64,000 nt of DNA from Kitasatospora sp. MAA19 (GCF_029894125.1 NZ_JARXYZ010000007.1:230453-294452), one strand, 5' to 3'; positions 48,463 to 57,901 are shown, counted from the first letter of the stretch. Made by a program: numbers and translations. Notes: generated from the letters alone by a model not told the origin.

Positions 48463-49719
48463 CTACTCGGTCACGCTGCCGTCGAGCGCGTCGGCCGCCT
48501 CGACCTCCTCGCGGGTGATGCCCAGCAGGTACAGCACGGTGTCCAGGAACGGCACGTTGACCGCGGTGTCGGCGGCCTCGCGCACCACCGGCTTGGCGTT
48601 GAACGCCACCCCCAGCCCGGCCGCGTTCAGCATGTCCAGGTCGTTGGCGCCGTCGCCGATCGCCACCGTCTGCTCCAGCGGCACCTTCGCCTGCTCGGCG
48701 AACCTGGCCAGCCAACGCGCCTTGCCCGCCCGGTCCACGATCTCGCCGATCACCCGGCCGGTGAACCGGCCGTCCACCACCTCCAGGGTGTTGGCGGCCG
48801 CGAAGTCCAGCCCCAGCTGCTCGACCAGGTGGTCGGTGACCTGGGTGAACCCGCCCGAGACCACCGCGACCTGGAAGCCCAGGCGCTGCAGGGTGCGGAT
48901 CAGGGTGCGCGCGCCCGGCGTGAAGCGGACCTCCGCGCGCACCTTCTCGGTCACCGAGGCGTCCAGCCCGGCCAGCAGTGCCACCCGGGCCCGCAGCGAC
49001 TCGGCGAAGTCCAGCTCGCCGCGCATCGCCGCCGCCGTCACCTCGGCGACCTCCTCCTCGCAGCCCGCGTGGGCCGCGAACAGCTCGATCACCTCGTCCT
49101 GGATGAGCGTGGAGTCGACGTCCATCACCACCAGGCGCTTGGCCCGGCGCTCCAGCCCGGCCGCGACCACCGCGACATCCACCCGCTGGGTGGACGCCTC
49201 CTGGGCCAGCTCGGCCCGCAGCTCGTCGGTGGCCACACCGGACACGGCCAGCTCGACCGCCGTCACCGGGTACTTGGCGAGCCGGAAGACGCGGTCGATG
49301 TTGCCGCCCGCCGCGGTGATCCGGGAGGTGAGCGCGGAGACCGCGGCGGAGGTCAGCGGGTGGCCGAGCACGGTGACGTGCGAACGGCCCTCGCGGCGCG
49401 GCCGGTTGTCGCCGATGCCGGAGAGGATCTCGGCCTGGAGCTTCTGCTCCTCCGCCCAGCGGTGCACGGTGGCCCGCAGGCCGCCCTCGGCGCCGGGGGC
49501 GGTGGGCGGGGTGACCAGTGCGCAGAGCGTGATGCGGCCACGGGTCACGACCTGCTCGATGTCGATCACGTCGACGGCGAAGCCGGCGAGGGTGGCGAAG
49601 AGGCCGGCGGTGATGCCGGGGCGGTCCTTGCCGAACACCTTGACGAGCAGGGTGCGCTCGTCCGCGGTCCGGGGCTGGGCGGCGGGGAGGGGCTCAGCGG
49701 CCAGGGGCGATGCGTTCAT
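48463..49719 (-). CDS. serB: Phosphoserine phosphatase
   Basis: 418 residues. The N-terminal half carries two ACT-type regulatory modules (about 24-105 and 112-190; VFGKDRPGITAGLFATLAG is the ACT signature). The C-terminal HAD phosphatase has D200-V-D202-S-T204, the SGGFTQ motif II and AIGDGANDLDML motif IV. It performs the last step of serine synthesis, probably with allosteric serine binding at ACT. GGGAGG lies 6 nt before the ATG. Confidence 0.95.
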   Translation of the reverse strand: MNASPLAAEPLPAAQPRTADERTLLVKVFGKDRPGITAGLFATLAGFAVDVIDIEQVVTRGRITLCALVTPPTAPGAEGGLRATVHRWAEEQKLQAEILSGIGDNRPRREGRSHVTVLGHPLTSAAVSALTSRITAAGGNIDRVFRLAKYPVTAVELAVSGVATDELRAELAQEASTQRVDVAVVAAGLERRAKRLVVMDVDSTLIQDEVIELFAAHAGCEEEVAEVTAAAMRGELDFAESLRARVALLAGLDASVTEKVRAEVRFTPGARTLIRTLQRLGFQVAVVSGGFTQVTDHLVEQLGLDFAAANTLEVVDGRFTGRVIGEIVDRAGKARWLARFAEQAKVPLEQTVAIGDGANDLDMLNAAGLGVAFNAKPVVREAADTAVNVPFLDTVLYLLGITREEVEAADALDGSVTE

Positions 49720-49933
49720 GGTGCCTCCCACGCTACCCGCCGACCGGCGGGCCCAGGGCACCCGTCCCACGTCGCGGACGGGTGCCCGGGTAGCAGGCTG
49801 GTCACAGTCACCCGGGGTGACTTCTATCGGCGGTCGGCAGGCTGGAATGATTCCCCCCGTCAGTTTCAGAAACATCGCACCCCTGGTCGGGGGCCACAAT
49901 TCGGGGGAACCGAGAGAGCGGGGCAGGCGAGCA

Positions 49934-52513
49934 GTGCCGCAACTCGTCATTGATATCAACGGACAGCAGCGGACTCTTGAGCCCGGGCGGTCCTACACCA
50001 TCGGGCGTAACCCGCAGTCGGACTTCCCGTTCGACGATGCCAGGGTCTCCTGGCACCACGGGACCATCAGCTTCACCGGTAGCAGCTGGCAGCTGGACGA
50101 CCACGGCAGCACCAACGGCACCTACGTGGCCGGCGCCCGTACCATGCAGGCCCAGCTGTTCCCCGGCGCCGTCGTCAACCTCGGCAACCCCGAGAACGGC
50201 CCCCGGCTCGGCTTCTCCGCGCCCGCCCACGCCGCCGCCCCGCACGCCGCCGCCCCCCAGGCTCCGGCCTGGCACGAGGCCGCCACCAGCCGCGGCGCCG
50301 TGCCGACGCCCCAGCCGCCGGGCCCGCAGCAGGGCTGGGCGCCGCCGCCGGCCCCCTTCCCGCCGCAGCCCGAGCAGGCCTGGGCGGGACAGCCGCAGCC
50401 GTTCCCGCAGCAGCAGGCCTTCCCGGCCCAGCAGGGCGGCTTCCCGCAGCAGCAGTCCTTCCCGCCCGCCGCCCAGGACGCCGGCGGCCCGCAGCCGACG
50501 ATCATCCGCAACCTGACGGCCGCGATGCGCACCGTCCGGATCGGCCGCGCGCTCGACAACGACATCGTGGTCTCCGACCTCCAGGTCTCCCGCCACCACG
50601 CCGAACTGCGTCAACTCCAGGACGGCCGCTACGAGATCGTCGACCTCGGCAGCCACAACGGGATCTTCCTCAACGGCGAGCGGGTGCAGCGCCAGCTGAT
50701 GGGCCCGCAGGACCGGCTGACCGTCGGGCACTCCAGCTTCGTCCTGGTCGGCGACCAGCTGCAGGAGTTCGTCGACACCGGCGCGGTCTCCTTCTCGGCC
50801 CGCCACCTGACCGTCGAGGTCGAGCACAAGGGTGCCAAGAAGGTCCTGCTCAACGACGTCAGCTTCGGTGTCCCGGAGAAGTCCCTGGTCGCCGTCATCG
50901 GCCCGTCCGGCTCCGGCAAGTCGACCCTGCTGCGCGCCCTCACCGGCTACCGCCCGGCCGACCGCGGCGAGGTGCTGTACGACGGCCGCAACCTCTACAA
51001 GCAGTTCGCCGAACTCCGCTCGCGCATCGGCCTGGTGCCGCAGTCCGAGATCCTGCACAAGGAACTCACCGTCCGCACCGGGCTCAAGTACGCGGCCCGG
51101 CTGCGCTTCCCCGGTGACACCGAGGCGCGCGAGCGCGAGGCCCGGATCGACGAGGTGCTGTACGAGCTGCGCCTGGACAAGCGCGCCGACAACCGCATCA
51201 CCGCGCTCTCCGGCGGCCAGCAGAAGCGCGTCTCGGTCGCCCTGGAGCTGCTCACCAAGCCGTCGCTGATCTTCCTGGACGAGCCCACCTCGGGCCTCGA
51301 CCCGGGCATGGACCGCGAGGTCATGCAGATGCTGCGCGGCCTCGCCGACGACGGCCGCACCATCCTGGTCGTGACCCACTCGGTGGCCGAACTCGCGCTC
51401 TGCGACCGGCTGCTGGTGATGGCGCCGGGCGGATCGGTGGCCTACTTCGGCCCGCCGGACGAGGCGCTGCACTTCTTCGGGTACGAGACCTGGGCGGACG
51501 TCTTCCAGGCCTTCGAGAACTACCCGGACCACGACTGGGCCGGCCGCTACCGCGGTTCGGTGCACTACCAGCAGTACTCCGCCCCCGACGTGGACGCGGG
51601 CGAGGTGCAGCACGTCCGGGTCGCGCAGGAGGCGGTCCGCCCGCCCAAGCCGCAGAGCTGGGGCTCGCAGCTGTGGACGCTGATCCGCCGCTACCTGTCG
51701 GTGCTCGCCTCGGACCGCGGCTTCCTGGCCCTGTCGGTGCTGCTGCCCGCCGTCATCGGCGCGGTCAGCGTGCTGGTGCCCAATGAGGCGGGCCTGGCGC
51801 CCAACCCGAAGACGCAGCTCCACCTCAACAGCGGCGCGGCGACGATCCTCATGATCCTGGCGATCGGCGCCTGCTTCTCCGGGGCGGCCAACTCGGTCCG
51901 CGAGTTGATCAAGGAGCGGGCGATCTACGAGCGAGAACGGGCCACCGGGCTCTCCCGCTCCGCGTACATGATGTCCAAGATCATCGTGCTGGGCTTCTTC
52001 AGCGTGATCCAGGGCGCCATCGTCTCCGCCGTCGGCTTCCTGCCGCGCAAGCTCCCCGAGCACGGCCTGATCGTCAAGAACCTGCCGATCATCGAGATGA
52101 CCATCGGCATGATCCTGCTCAGCTTCACCGCGATGATGTTCGGCCTGATGATCTCGGCCCTGGTGAAGACCTCCGAGAAGACCATGCCGCTGCTGGTCAT
52201 GTTCGCGATCATCCAGGTCGTCTTCACCGGCTGCCTGTTCCAGATCTTCAGCAAGCCCGGCCTGGAGCAGGGCGCCTGGCTGATGCCGGCCCGCTGGGGC
52301 ACCGGCATCGTGGCCACCACGCTCGACCTGTCGAAGCTCATGGGCCCCTGGAACAAGGACTTCCAGAACCCCAAGTACGACCCGCTGTGGACCAACAGCG
52401 TCGCCCAGTGGTCGATCGACGCGGGCGCGCTGATCGTGATCTCGATCGTCATCGGCGTCGTCGTGACCAGGCTCCAGCGCCGCCACGAGCCCGAGGTCAT
52501 GCAGAAGGGCTGA
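49934..52513 (+). CDS. ABC-2 transporter with two FHA domains (Rv1747-like)
   Basis: 859 residues. FHA1 (about 20-75) has G24-R25, S39, H41 and GSTNG; a Pro/Gln/Phe-rich linker (about 95-188) follows; FHA2 (about 200-250) has R205, S219-R-H-H and GSHNG. The ATPase domain has GPSGSGKST (323-331), LSGGQQKRVSVALELL and LIFLDEPTSGLDPG. Six C-terminal helices form an ABC-2 permease, so it is a half-transporter. The FHA pair should bind phosphothreonine made by Ser/Thr kinases, as known for mycobacterial Rv1747; the exported substrate may be a lipid or glycan. The GTG start is assigned by fold, with only weak GGCGAG upstream. Confidence 0.92.
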   Translation: MPQLVIDINGQQRTLEPGRSYTIGRNPQSDFPFDDARVSWHHGTISFTGSSWQLDDHGSTNGTYVAGARTMQAQLFPGAVVNLGNPENGPRLGFSAPAHAAAPHAAAPQAPAWHEAATSRGAVPTPQPPGPQQGWAPPPAPFPPQPEQAWAGQPQPFPQQQAFPAQQGGFPQQQSFPPAAQDAGGPQPTIIRNLTAAMRTVRIGRALDNDIVVSDLQVSRHHAELRQLQDGRYEIVDLGSHNGIFLNGERVQRQLMGPQDRLTVGHSSFVLVGDQLQEFVDTGAVSFSARHLTVEVEHKGAKKVLLNDVSFGVPEKSLVAVIGPSGSGKSTLLRALTGYRPADRGEVLYDGRNLYKQFAELRSRIGLVPQSEILHKELTVRTGLKYAARLRFPGDTEAREREARIDEVLYELRLDKRADNRITALSGGQQKRVSVALELLTKPSLIFLDEPTSGLDPGMDREVMQMLRGLADDGRTILVVTHSVAELALCDRLLVMAPGGSVAYFGPPDEALHFFGYETWADVFQAFENYPDHDWAGRYRGSVHYQQYSAPDVDAGEVQHVRVAQEAVRPPKPQSWGSQLWTLIRRYLSVLASDRGFLALSVLLPAVIGAVSVLVPNEAGLAPNPKTQLHLNSGAATILMILAIGACFSGAANSVRELIKERAIYERERATGLSRSAYMMSKIIVLGFFSVIQGAIVSAVGFLPRKLPEHGLIVKNLPIIEMTIGMILLSFTAMMFGLMISALVKTSEKTMPLLVMFAIIQVVFTGCLFQIFSKPGLEQGAWLMPARWGTGIVATTLDLSKLMGPWNKDFQNPKYDPLWTNSVAQWSIDAGALIVISIVIGVVVTRLQRRHEPEVMQKG

Positions 52514-52526
52514 GCCTTTCCCGACC

Positions 52527-52570
52527 GCCGAAGGGGTGGCCCTCCCACGGGGGAGGGCCACCCCTTCGGC
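52527..52570 (+). terminator. Strong terminator after the FHA-ABC gene
   Basis: Perfect 20-bp stem (52527-52546 with 52551-52570) closed by the tetraloop ACGG, 13 bp after the stop. It is the longest perfect stem seen in the window. Confidence 0.92.
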
Positions 52571-52653
52571 GTCTGGTCCTAGGTCCCCGGACCTGCGCCC
52601 GCCCCGGCCGGGGACGGACGCGGCGGCGCCCGCGGCGGCGGTAGTTTGGCGGT

Positions 52654-53883
52654 ATGCCCAGCACGCCCAACGGTCACCTGAGCCCGGCCGGCCCGCACCT
52701 CGACCACATCAGCCCGGCCCGCCCGATGCCTGGCTGCGACCCCTGCCTGGCCGGCATCGAGGCCGTCAGCCAGGCGCTGCTCGCGATGAGCCGGCACCTG
52801 GAGGTCCGCGAGGTGCTGCGCCGCATCACCGCCTCCGCCCGCGACCTCCTCGGCGCCGAGTACGCGGCCCTGGGAGTGCCCGACGACCACGGCGGCTTCG
52901 CCCAGTTCGTCGTCGACGGCGTCACCGACGAGCAGTGGCGGGCGATCGGCCCGCTGCCCCGCCAGCACGGCGTGCTCGCCAAGATGCTGCACGAGACCGG
53001 CCCCACCCGGCTCGCCGACGTCCGCAAGGCCCCGGCCTTCGGCGGCTGGCCGGCCGCCCACCCCGAGATGGACGCCTTCCTCGGCATGCCGATCCTGGAC
53101 ACCGACGCCGCCGAGGACGAACCGCAGGTCACCGGCGTCATCTTCCTCGCCAACAAGCGCGGCGGCGGCCTGTTCACCGACCACGACGAGGAACTGCTGC
53201 GGATACTCGCCGCGCACGCCGCCCTCGCCCTGTCCAACGCCCGCCTGTACGAGCGCAGCCGCGAACTCACCCTGGCCGGCGAACGCGCCCGCATCGCCCA
53301 CGACCTGCACGACGCCGTCTCGCAGAAGCTCTTCTCGCTGCGGCTCACCGCCAAGGCCGCAGCCACGCTCGTCGACCGCGACCCGGCCCGGGCCCGCGCC
53401 GAACTCGCCGAGGTCGCCCGGCTCGCGGCCGAGGCCGCCGACGAACTGCGCGCCGTCGTCGTCGAGCTGCGCCCCGCCGCGCTGGAGGAGGACGGGCTGA
53501 GCGCCACCCTCGCCTCCCAGGTGCAGGTCCTGGACCGGGCCCACACCGCGGACGTCGCCTTCGCCGCCGACCAGGTCCGCGCCCTGCCGCCCGCGCAGGA
53601 GGCCGCCCTGCTGCGGGTCGCCCAGGAGGCGCTGCACAACGCGCTGCGCCACTCCGGCGCCGGCCGCGTCACCGTCACCCTGGCCGGCACGCCCGCGCGC
53701 GGCGCCGTCCTGCGGGTGCGCGACGACGGGCACGGCTTCGACCCCGAGTCCGTCCGCCGGGCGGGCCGCCACCTCGGCCTGGCCTCGATGCGCGACCGCG
53801 CGGCCGCCGTCGGCGGCACGCTCACCCTGGAGTCCGCCCCCGGCCGGGGGACGCTCGTCGAGATGGAGGTCCCCGGTGCCTGA
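52654..53883 (+). CDS. GAF-domain NarL-type sensor histidine kinase
   Basis: 409 residues, soluble. A GAF domain (about 48-195, with FLGMPILD and GVIFLANKRGGGLFTDHDEE) is followed by a HisKA_3 dimerisation helix, phosphoacceptor H219 in RIAHDLHDAVSQ, and an ATPase lobe (VAQEALHNALRHSGA, RDDGHGFDP, GLASMRDRA). The GAF could sense a small ligand, heme or redox state. TAGTTT lies 6 nt before the ATG with no ribosome site, so the mRNA is probably leaderless. It overlaps the response regulator gene by 8 bp. Confidence 0.94.
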   Translation: MPSTPNGHLSPAGPHLDHISPARPMPGCDPCLAGIEAVSQALLAMSRHLEVREVLRRITASARDLLGAEYAALGVPDDHGGFAQFVVDGVTDEQWRAIGPLPRQHGVLAKMLHETGPTRLADVRKAPAFGGWPAAHPEMDAFLGMPILDTDAAEDEPQVTGVIFLANKRGGGLFTDHDEELLRILAAHAALALSNARLYERSRELTLAGERARIAHDLHDAVSQKLFSLRLTAKAAATLVDRDPARARAELAEVARLAAEAADELRAVVVELRPAALEEDGLSATLASQVQVLDRAHTADVAFAADQVRALPPAQEAALLRVAQEALHNALRHSGAGRVTVTLAGTPARGAVLRVRDDGHGFDPESVRRAGRHLGLASMRDRAAAVGGTLTLESAPGRGTLVEMEVPGA

Positions 53884-54535
53884 CAGCACGCCGTCGATCC
53901 GTGTCCTGCTGGTGGACGACCATCAGGTGGTCCGCCGCGGGCTGCGCACGTTCCTGGAGGTCCAGGACGACATCGAGGTGGTCGGCGAGGCCGCCGACGG
54001 GGCGGAGGGCGTCGACCGCGCCCGCGAGCTCGACCCCGACGTCGTGCTGATGGACCTCAAGATGCCCGGCGTCGACGGCATCGAGGCACTGCGCACGCTC
54101 AAGGGGGAGGGCAGCCGGGCCCGGATCCTGATCGTGACCAGCTTCACCGAGCACCGCACGATGGTCCCCGCGCTGCGGGCCGGCGCCGCCGGGTACGTCT
54201 ACAAGGACGTCGACCCGGAGGCGCTGGCCGGCGCGATCCGCTCGGTGCACGCCGGCCACGTCCTGCTCCAGCCGGAACTGGCCGAGGCGCTGCTCGCCGA
54301 CGACGGCCCGCGCGCCCCGCAGGGCCGCGGCGGCACCCTCACCGAACGCGAGCGCGAGGTCCTCGGCCACATCGCCGACGGCCGCTCCAACCGGGAGATC
54401 GCCCGCAGCCTGCACCTGTCGGAGAAGACGGTGAAGACCCACGTCTCCAACATCCTGATGAAGCTGGACCTCGCGGACCGCACCCAGGCGGCGCTGTGGG
54501 CCGTCCGCAACGGCGAGGCCCGGGGGGACGGCTGA
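53876..54535 (+). CDS. NarL/FixJ-family response regulator
   Basis: 219 residues from a GTG inside the kinase gene. Receiver domain: D14-D15, phosphoacceptor D60 (VVLMDLKMPG), VTSF and YKD. LuxR-type HTH at about 150-212 (LTEREREVLGHIADGRSNREIARSLHLSEKTVKTHVSNILMKL). Cognate partner of the overlapping GAF kinase. Targets are unknown; the flanking ABC transporter genes are candidates but no shared operator was seen. Confidence 0.95.
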   Translation: MPDSTPSIRVLLVDDHQVVRRGLRTFLEVQDDIEVVGEAADGAEGVDRARELDPDVVLMDLKMPGVDGIEALRTLKGEGSRARILIVTSFTEHRTMVPALRAGAAGYVYKDVDPEALAGAIRSVHAGHVLLQPELAEALLADDGPRAPQGRGGTLTEREREVLGHIADGRSNREIARSLHLSEKTVKTHVSNILMKLDLADRTQAALWAVRNGEARGDG

Positions 54536-54550
54536 CCGGTCCTGGCACGG

Positions 54551-55354
54551 CTAGCGTTCCTCGCGCTCGTCGACCAGCGCGTTGTACGCCGCCACCTGTG
54601 CCCGCCGGGCGGTGCGCCGCAGCGGCGCCAGCACCGACTGCCGCGCCGCCATCTCGGAGGCGCTGACCGCCGCGCCGTGCCCGCCCGCGGCGATGTCCAG
54701 CAGCGCCGACACCTGCCGGGCCGACTCCAGCACCCGCACGGCGCGCGGCGGGTACCCCGGCGCCAGCAGCTCGACGTGCCCGCGCCTGCGGTACGCCTCC
54801 AGCGCCCGCAGCGCCTCCGGCCCGGCGCCCGCCACGTCCAGCCGGGTCAGCAGGACGGTCGCCTCGCGCAGCCCGTCGGCCAGCTCCCGTTCGGCCTCCT
54901 GCAGCGACGGGGCGTCGGCCGGCGGTGTGTCGTTGATCTCAAGGCAGCGCCACAGCACCGTCGCCGAGCGGTCCCCGGCCGGGCCGAACACCGTCACCTC
55001 CGGCACCAGCCCGAGCGGGACGCCCACCGCCAGCACCGCCTCGCCGGCGCCCATCGCGAGCTCGTTGAACCGCGCCGGGCCGGTCAGCCCGAGCGGGTGC
55101 CCGGCGGACGGCAGAGCCAGCCGCAGGCCCTTCACGCCCAGCACCCGCAGCCGTCCCAACGCCCAGGTGAGGCCGTGCCGCTCGCCCGGCTCGTCCCCGG
55201 GCAGACCGGTCACCCGGTGGCTCTCGTCGTCGCCCAGAACGGCCGCGGCGGCGTTGTCGGGCGGCACCAGACCGGCCAGCAGGGCGTTGCCCCACGCGGT
55301 CAGCCGCCCCGAACGGGGTTCTTCGTACGGATTGTCGGCAGGAGTCGCGAGCAT
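54551..55354 (-). CDS. Conserved actinobacterial protein of unknown function
   Basis: 267 residues, cytoplasmic, no membrane segment. The coding bias and ATG with an upstream purine-rich stretch support a real gene. LTAWGNALLAGLVPPDNAAAAVLGDDESHRV and the helix-rich C-terminal third (ASEMAARQSVLAPLRRTARRAQVAAYNALVDEREER) are distinctive, and I recall it as a conserved hypothetical neighbour of this ABC ATPase in streptomycetes. No motif gives a function. It is convergent with the response regulator and divergent from the ABC ATPase. Confidence 0.75.
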   Translation of the reverse strand: MLATPADNPYEEPRSGRLTAWGNALLAGLVPPDNAAAAVLGDDESHRVTGLPGDEPGERHGLTWALGRLRVLGVKGLRLALPSAGHPLGLTGPARFNELAMGAGEAVLAVGVPLGLVPEVTVFGPAGDRSATVLWRCLEINDTPPADAPSLQEAERELADGLREATVLLTRLDVAGAGPEALRALEAYRRRGHVELLAPGYPPRAVRVLESARQVSALLDIAAGGHGAAVSASEMAARQSVLAPLRRTARRAQVAAYNALVDEREER

Positions 55355-55502
55355 CCGGCCAGCCTACGGAATCGGCGGTCATCCGCGTGGCGTAGGTTTG
55401 CCCATGCGTGTGCGGCGCACCCACCCCGTGCCCACCGGCTGCCGGAGTAGGCTCGCCGCCCGCACCGACGGCCGAGATTCTTGTATTGGGGAAGGCGTAG
55501 GC

Positions 55503-56294
55503 ATGAGCGACGTGCTGGAGCTGGTGGACGTATCCGTGGTCCGGGAAGGGCGCGCGCTGGTCGACCAGGTCTCGTGGTCCATCTCCGAGGGGGAGCGCTG
55601 GGTCATCCTCGGCCCCAACGGCGCCGGGAAGACCACGCTGCTGCAGATCGCCGCCACCTACCTGTTCCCGACCGCGGGCAAGGTGTCGGTGCTGGGCGAG
55701 AAGCTGGGCGAGGTCGACGTCTTCGAACTGCGCTCCCGGATCGGGCTGGCCGGCGCCGCCATGTTCGACAAGCTGCCGGCCGAGCAGACCGTGCTGCAGA
55801 CCGTGCTGACCGCCGCCTACGGCATGACGGTCAGCTGGCAGGAGACCTACGAGCAGTCCGACGAGTCCCGCGCGCTCGCGCTGCTCGACCGGCTCGGCAT
55901 GTCCAACCTCACCGGCCGCAAGTTCGGCACCCTCTCCGAGGGCGAGCGCAAGCGCACCCTGATCGCCCGCGCCCTGATGACCGACCCCGAGCTGCTGCTG
56001 CTCGACGAGCCGGCGGCCGGCCTGGACCTCGGCGGCCGCGAGGACCTGGTCCGCCGGCTCGGCGCACTCGCCCAGGACGAGTTCGCCCCGGCGATGGCGA
56101 TGGTCACCCACCACGTCGAGGAGATCGCGCCGGGCTTCACCCACGTCCTGATGATCCGCCAGGGCAAGGTGCTCACCGCCGGTCCGATCGACACCGAGCT
56201 GACCGCCCGTAACCTCTCCAAGTGCTTCGGCCTGCCGCTCACCCTGGAGCGCCACGGGGACCGCTGGTCGGCGCAGGGCCTGCCGCTGGGCTGA
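55503..56294 (+). CDS. ABC transporter ATP-binding protein, no permease adjacent
   Basis: 263 residues, one ABC domain: GPNGAGKTT (about 38-46), a signature variant LSEGERKRTLIARAL (E in place of the second G of LSGGE), LLLLDEPAAGLD and the switch histidine in MVTHHVEE. The C-terminal 45 residues (TGPIDTELTARNLSKCFGLPLTLERHGDRW type) resemble ModF/YlmA-like ATPases, a group without known permeases, which may have a non-transport role. GGGGAAGG is about 9 nt before the ATG. It ends before a 20-bp palindrome (56341). Confidence 0.88.
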   Translation: MSDVLELVDVSVVREGRALVDQVSWSISEGERWVILGPNGAGKTTLLQIAATYLFPTAGKVSVLGEKLGEVDVFELRSRIGLAGAAMFDKLPAEQTVLQTVLTAAYGMTVSWQETYEQSDESRALALLDRLGMSNLTGRKFGTLSEGERKRTLIARALMTDPELLLLDEPAAGLDLGGREDLVRRLGALAQDEFAPAMAMVTHHVEEIAPGFTHVLMIRQGKVLTAGPIDTELTARNLSKCFGLPLTLERHGDRWSAQGLPLG

Positions 56295-56340
56295 GCCCCC
56301 GCCGCCCCTCCGTACGCCACGCCCGCCGGGTCTCCGGAGA

Positions 56341-56360
56341 CCGGTCGCACGTGCGACCGG
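56341..56360. promoter_or_regulatory. 20-bp perfect palindrome upstream of the NfeD gene
   Basis: CCGGTCGCAC joined directly to GTGCGACCGG, extendable by three further base pairs with one wobble. It lies between the ABC ATPase stop and the NfeD promoter (-10 TAGGAT at 56413). It could be a terminator stem or an operator; there is no loop, which favours a DNA site. Confidence 0.5.
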
Positions 56361-56424
56361 TTTCCGCCCCTCGACCTGCGGGAACTGTCCGCCTCGAAGG
56401 CCCTTCGCTCCCTAGGATGGACAC

Positions 56425-56847
56425 GTGGACAGCTGGATCTGGTGGCTCCTGGCCGCCGTCGGGCTCGGCATACCGCTGGTGCTGACCGCGATGCCGGAGT
56501 TCGCCATGTTCGCGGTCGGTGCGCTGGCGGCCGCCGGCGTGGCCGGGCTGGGGGCGGGAGCGGTCTGGCAGACCCTGACCTTCATCGCGGTCTCGGTCTC
56601 GCTGCTGGTCGTCGTCCGCCCGATCGCCTACCGGCAGCTGCGGCAGGGCCCGCACATCAAGATGGGCATCGAGGCGCTCCAGGGCGCCACCGCGGTCGTC
56701 GCGGAAACAGTCGACGGGGAGGGCGGACGGATCAAGCTGAACGGCGAGATCTGGTCGGCCCGCGCGCTCCACCCGGACAGCGTGTACCAACCGGGACAGC
56801 AGGTCGACGTCGTCGAAATCCAGGGCGCGACCGCCCTGGTCATCTAG
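56425..56847 (+). CDS. NfeD-like membrane protein
   Basis: 140 residues. Three hydrophobic helices (about 5-25, 27-45, 49-66) and a C-terminal OB-fold NfeD domain (about 80-140: GATAVVAETVDGEGGRIKLNGEIWSARAL). The short form lacks the ClpP-like protease domain. GTG start with TAGGAT 6 nt before it and no Shine-Dalgarno. It is 10 bp from the SPFH gene; NfeD proteins typically pair with SPFH/stomatin proteins in membrane microdomains. Confidence 0.92.
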   Translation: MDSWIWWLLAAVGLGIPLVLTAMPEFAMFAVGALAAAGVAGLGAGAVWQTLTFIAVSVSLLVVVRPIAYRQLRQGPHIKMGIEALQGATAVVAETVDGEGGRIKLNGEIWSARALHPDSVYQPGQQVDVVEIQGATALVI

Positions 56848-56857
56848 GGGAGAGTCC

Positions 56858-57901
56858 GTGGAACCCGTCCTTATCGTCCTGGTCGTCCTGGTCGTGGTGG
56901 CCTTCATCGCGTTGATCAAGACGATCCAGGTCATCCCGCAGGCCAGCGCCGCGATCGTGGAGCGCTTCGGCCGCTACACCCGGACGCTCAACGCAGGGCT
57001 GAACATCGTCGTCCCGTTCATCGACCGGGTCCGCAACCGGATCGACCTGCGCGAGCAGGTCGTGCCGTTCCCGCCGCAGCCGGTGATCACCCAGGACAAC
57101 CTGGTCGTCAACATCGACACGGTGATCTACTACCAGGTCACCGACCCGCGCGCGGCCACCTACGAGGTCGCGAGCTACATCCAGGCCATCGAGCAGCTGA
57201 CCGTCACCACGCTGCGCAACATCATCGGCTCGATGGACCTCGAATCCACCCTGACCTCGCGCGAGGTCATCAACGCCGGCCTGCGCGGCGTCCTGGACGA
57301 GGCCACCGGCAAGTGGGGCATCCGGGTCAACCGCGTCGAGCTGAAGGCGATCGAGCCGCCGACCTCCATCCAGGACTCGATGGAGAAGCAGATGCGCGCC
57401 GACCGTGACAAGCGCGCCGCGATCCTCACCGCCGAGGGCCAGCGGCAGGCCCAGATCCTCAAGGCCGAGGGTGAGAAGCAGGCCGACGTCCTGCGGGCCG
57501 AGGGTGAGGCGCAGGCCGCGGTGCTGCGCGCCGACGGTGAGGCGGCCGCGATCCGGACGGTCTTCGAGGCCATCCACGACGGCGACGCCGACCAGAAGCT
57601 GCTCGCCTACCAGTACCTGCAGACCCTGCCCGAGCTGGCCAAGGGCGACTCCAACAAGCTCTGGATCATCCCCAGCGAGGTCGGCGACGCCCTCAAGGGC
57701 CTCGGCGGCGCGTTCGGCGGACTGACCGGCAACGCCAACGGCGGTGCGGTCGCCGCCCCGAGCATCCCGCCCGCGGCCCCCGCGGCCACCCAGGTGCCGC
57801 TCGACCCGGCGGCCGGCCCGCGCCCGGTGGACACCGAGAAGGGTGCCGCCCGCCCCCGGGTGGACCCGGCCCGCGAGTACCGCAAGATCGACCCGGAGTG
57901 A
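56858..57901 (+). CDS. SPFH/Band 7 (stomatin/QmcA-like) membrane protein
   Basis: 347 residues from a GTG with GGGGAGAG 5-6 nt upstream. One N-terminal membrane helix (about 3-22), an SPFH domain (about 23-180: IVERFGRYTRTLNAGLNIVVPFIDRV), a long coiled coil of repeated A-E-G-x-R/K-Q units (about 188-230, AILTAEGQRQAQILKAEGE) and a Gly/Ala/Pro-rich tail. Oligomerises into membrane-associated cages that organise proteins and lipids. Operon with the NfeD gene; followed by the terminator at 57948. Confidence 0.94.
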   Translation: MEPVLIVLVVLVVVAFIALIKTIQVIPQASAAIVERFGRYTRTLNAGLNIVVPFIDRVRNRIDLREQVVPFPPQPVITQDNLVVNIDTVIYYQVTDPRAATYEVASYIQAIEQLTVTTLRNIIGSMDLESTLTSREVINAGLRGVLDEATGKWGIRVNRVELKAIEPPTSIQDSMEKQMRADRDKRAAILTAEGQRQAQILKAEGEKQADVLRAEGEAQAAVLRADGEAAAIRTVFEAIHDGDADQKLLAYQYLQTLPELAKGDSNKLWIIPSEVGDALKGLGGAFGGLTGNANGGAVAAPSIPPAAPAATQVPLDPAAGPRPVDTEKGAARPRVDPAREYRKIDPE

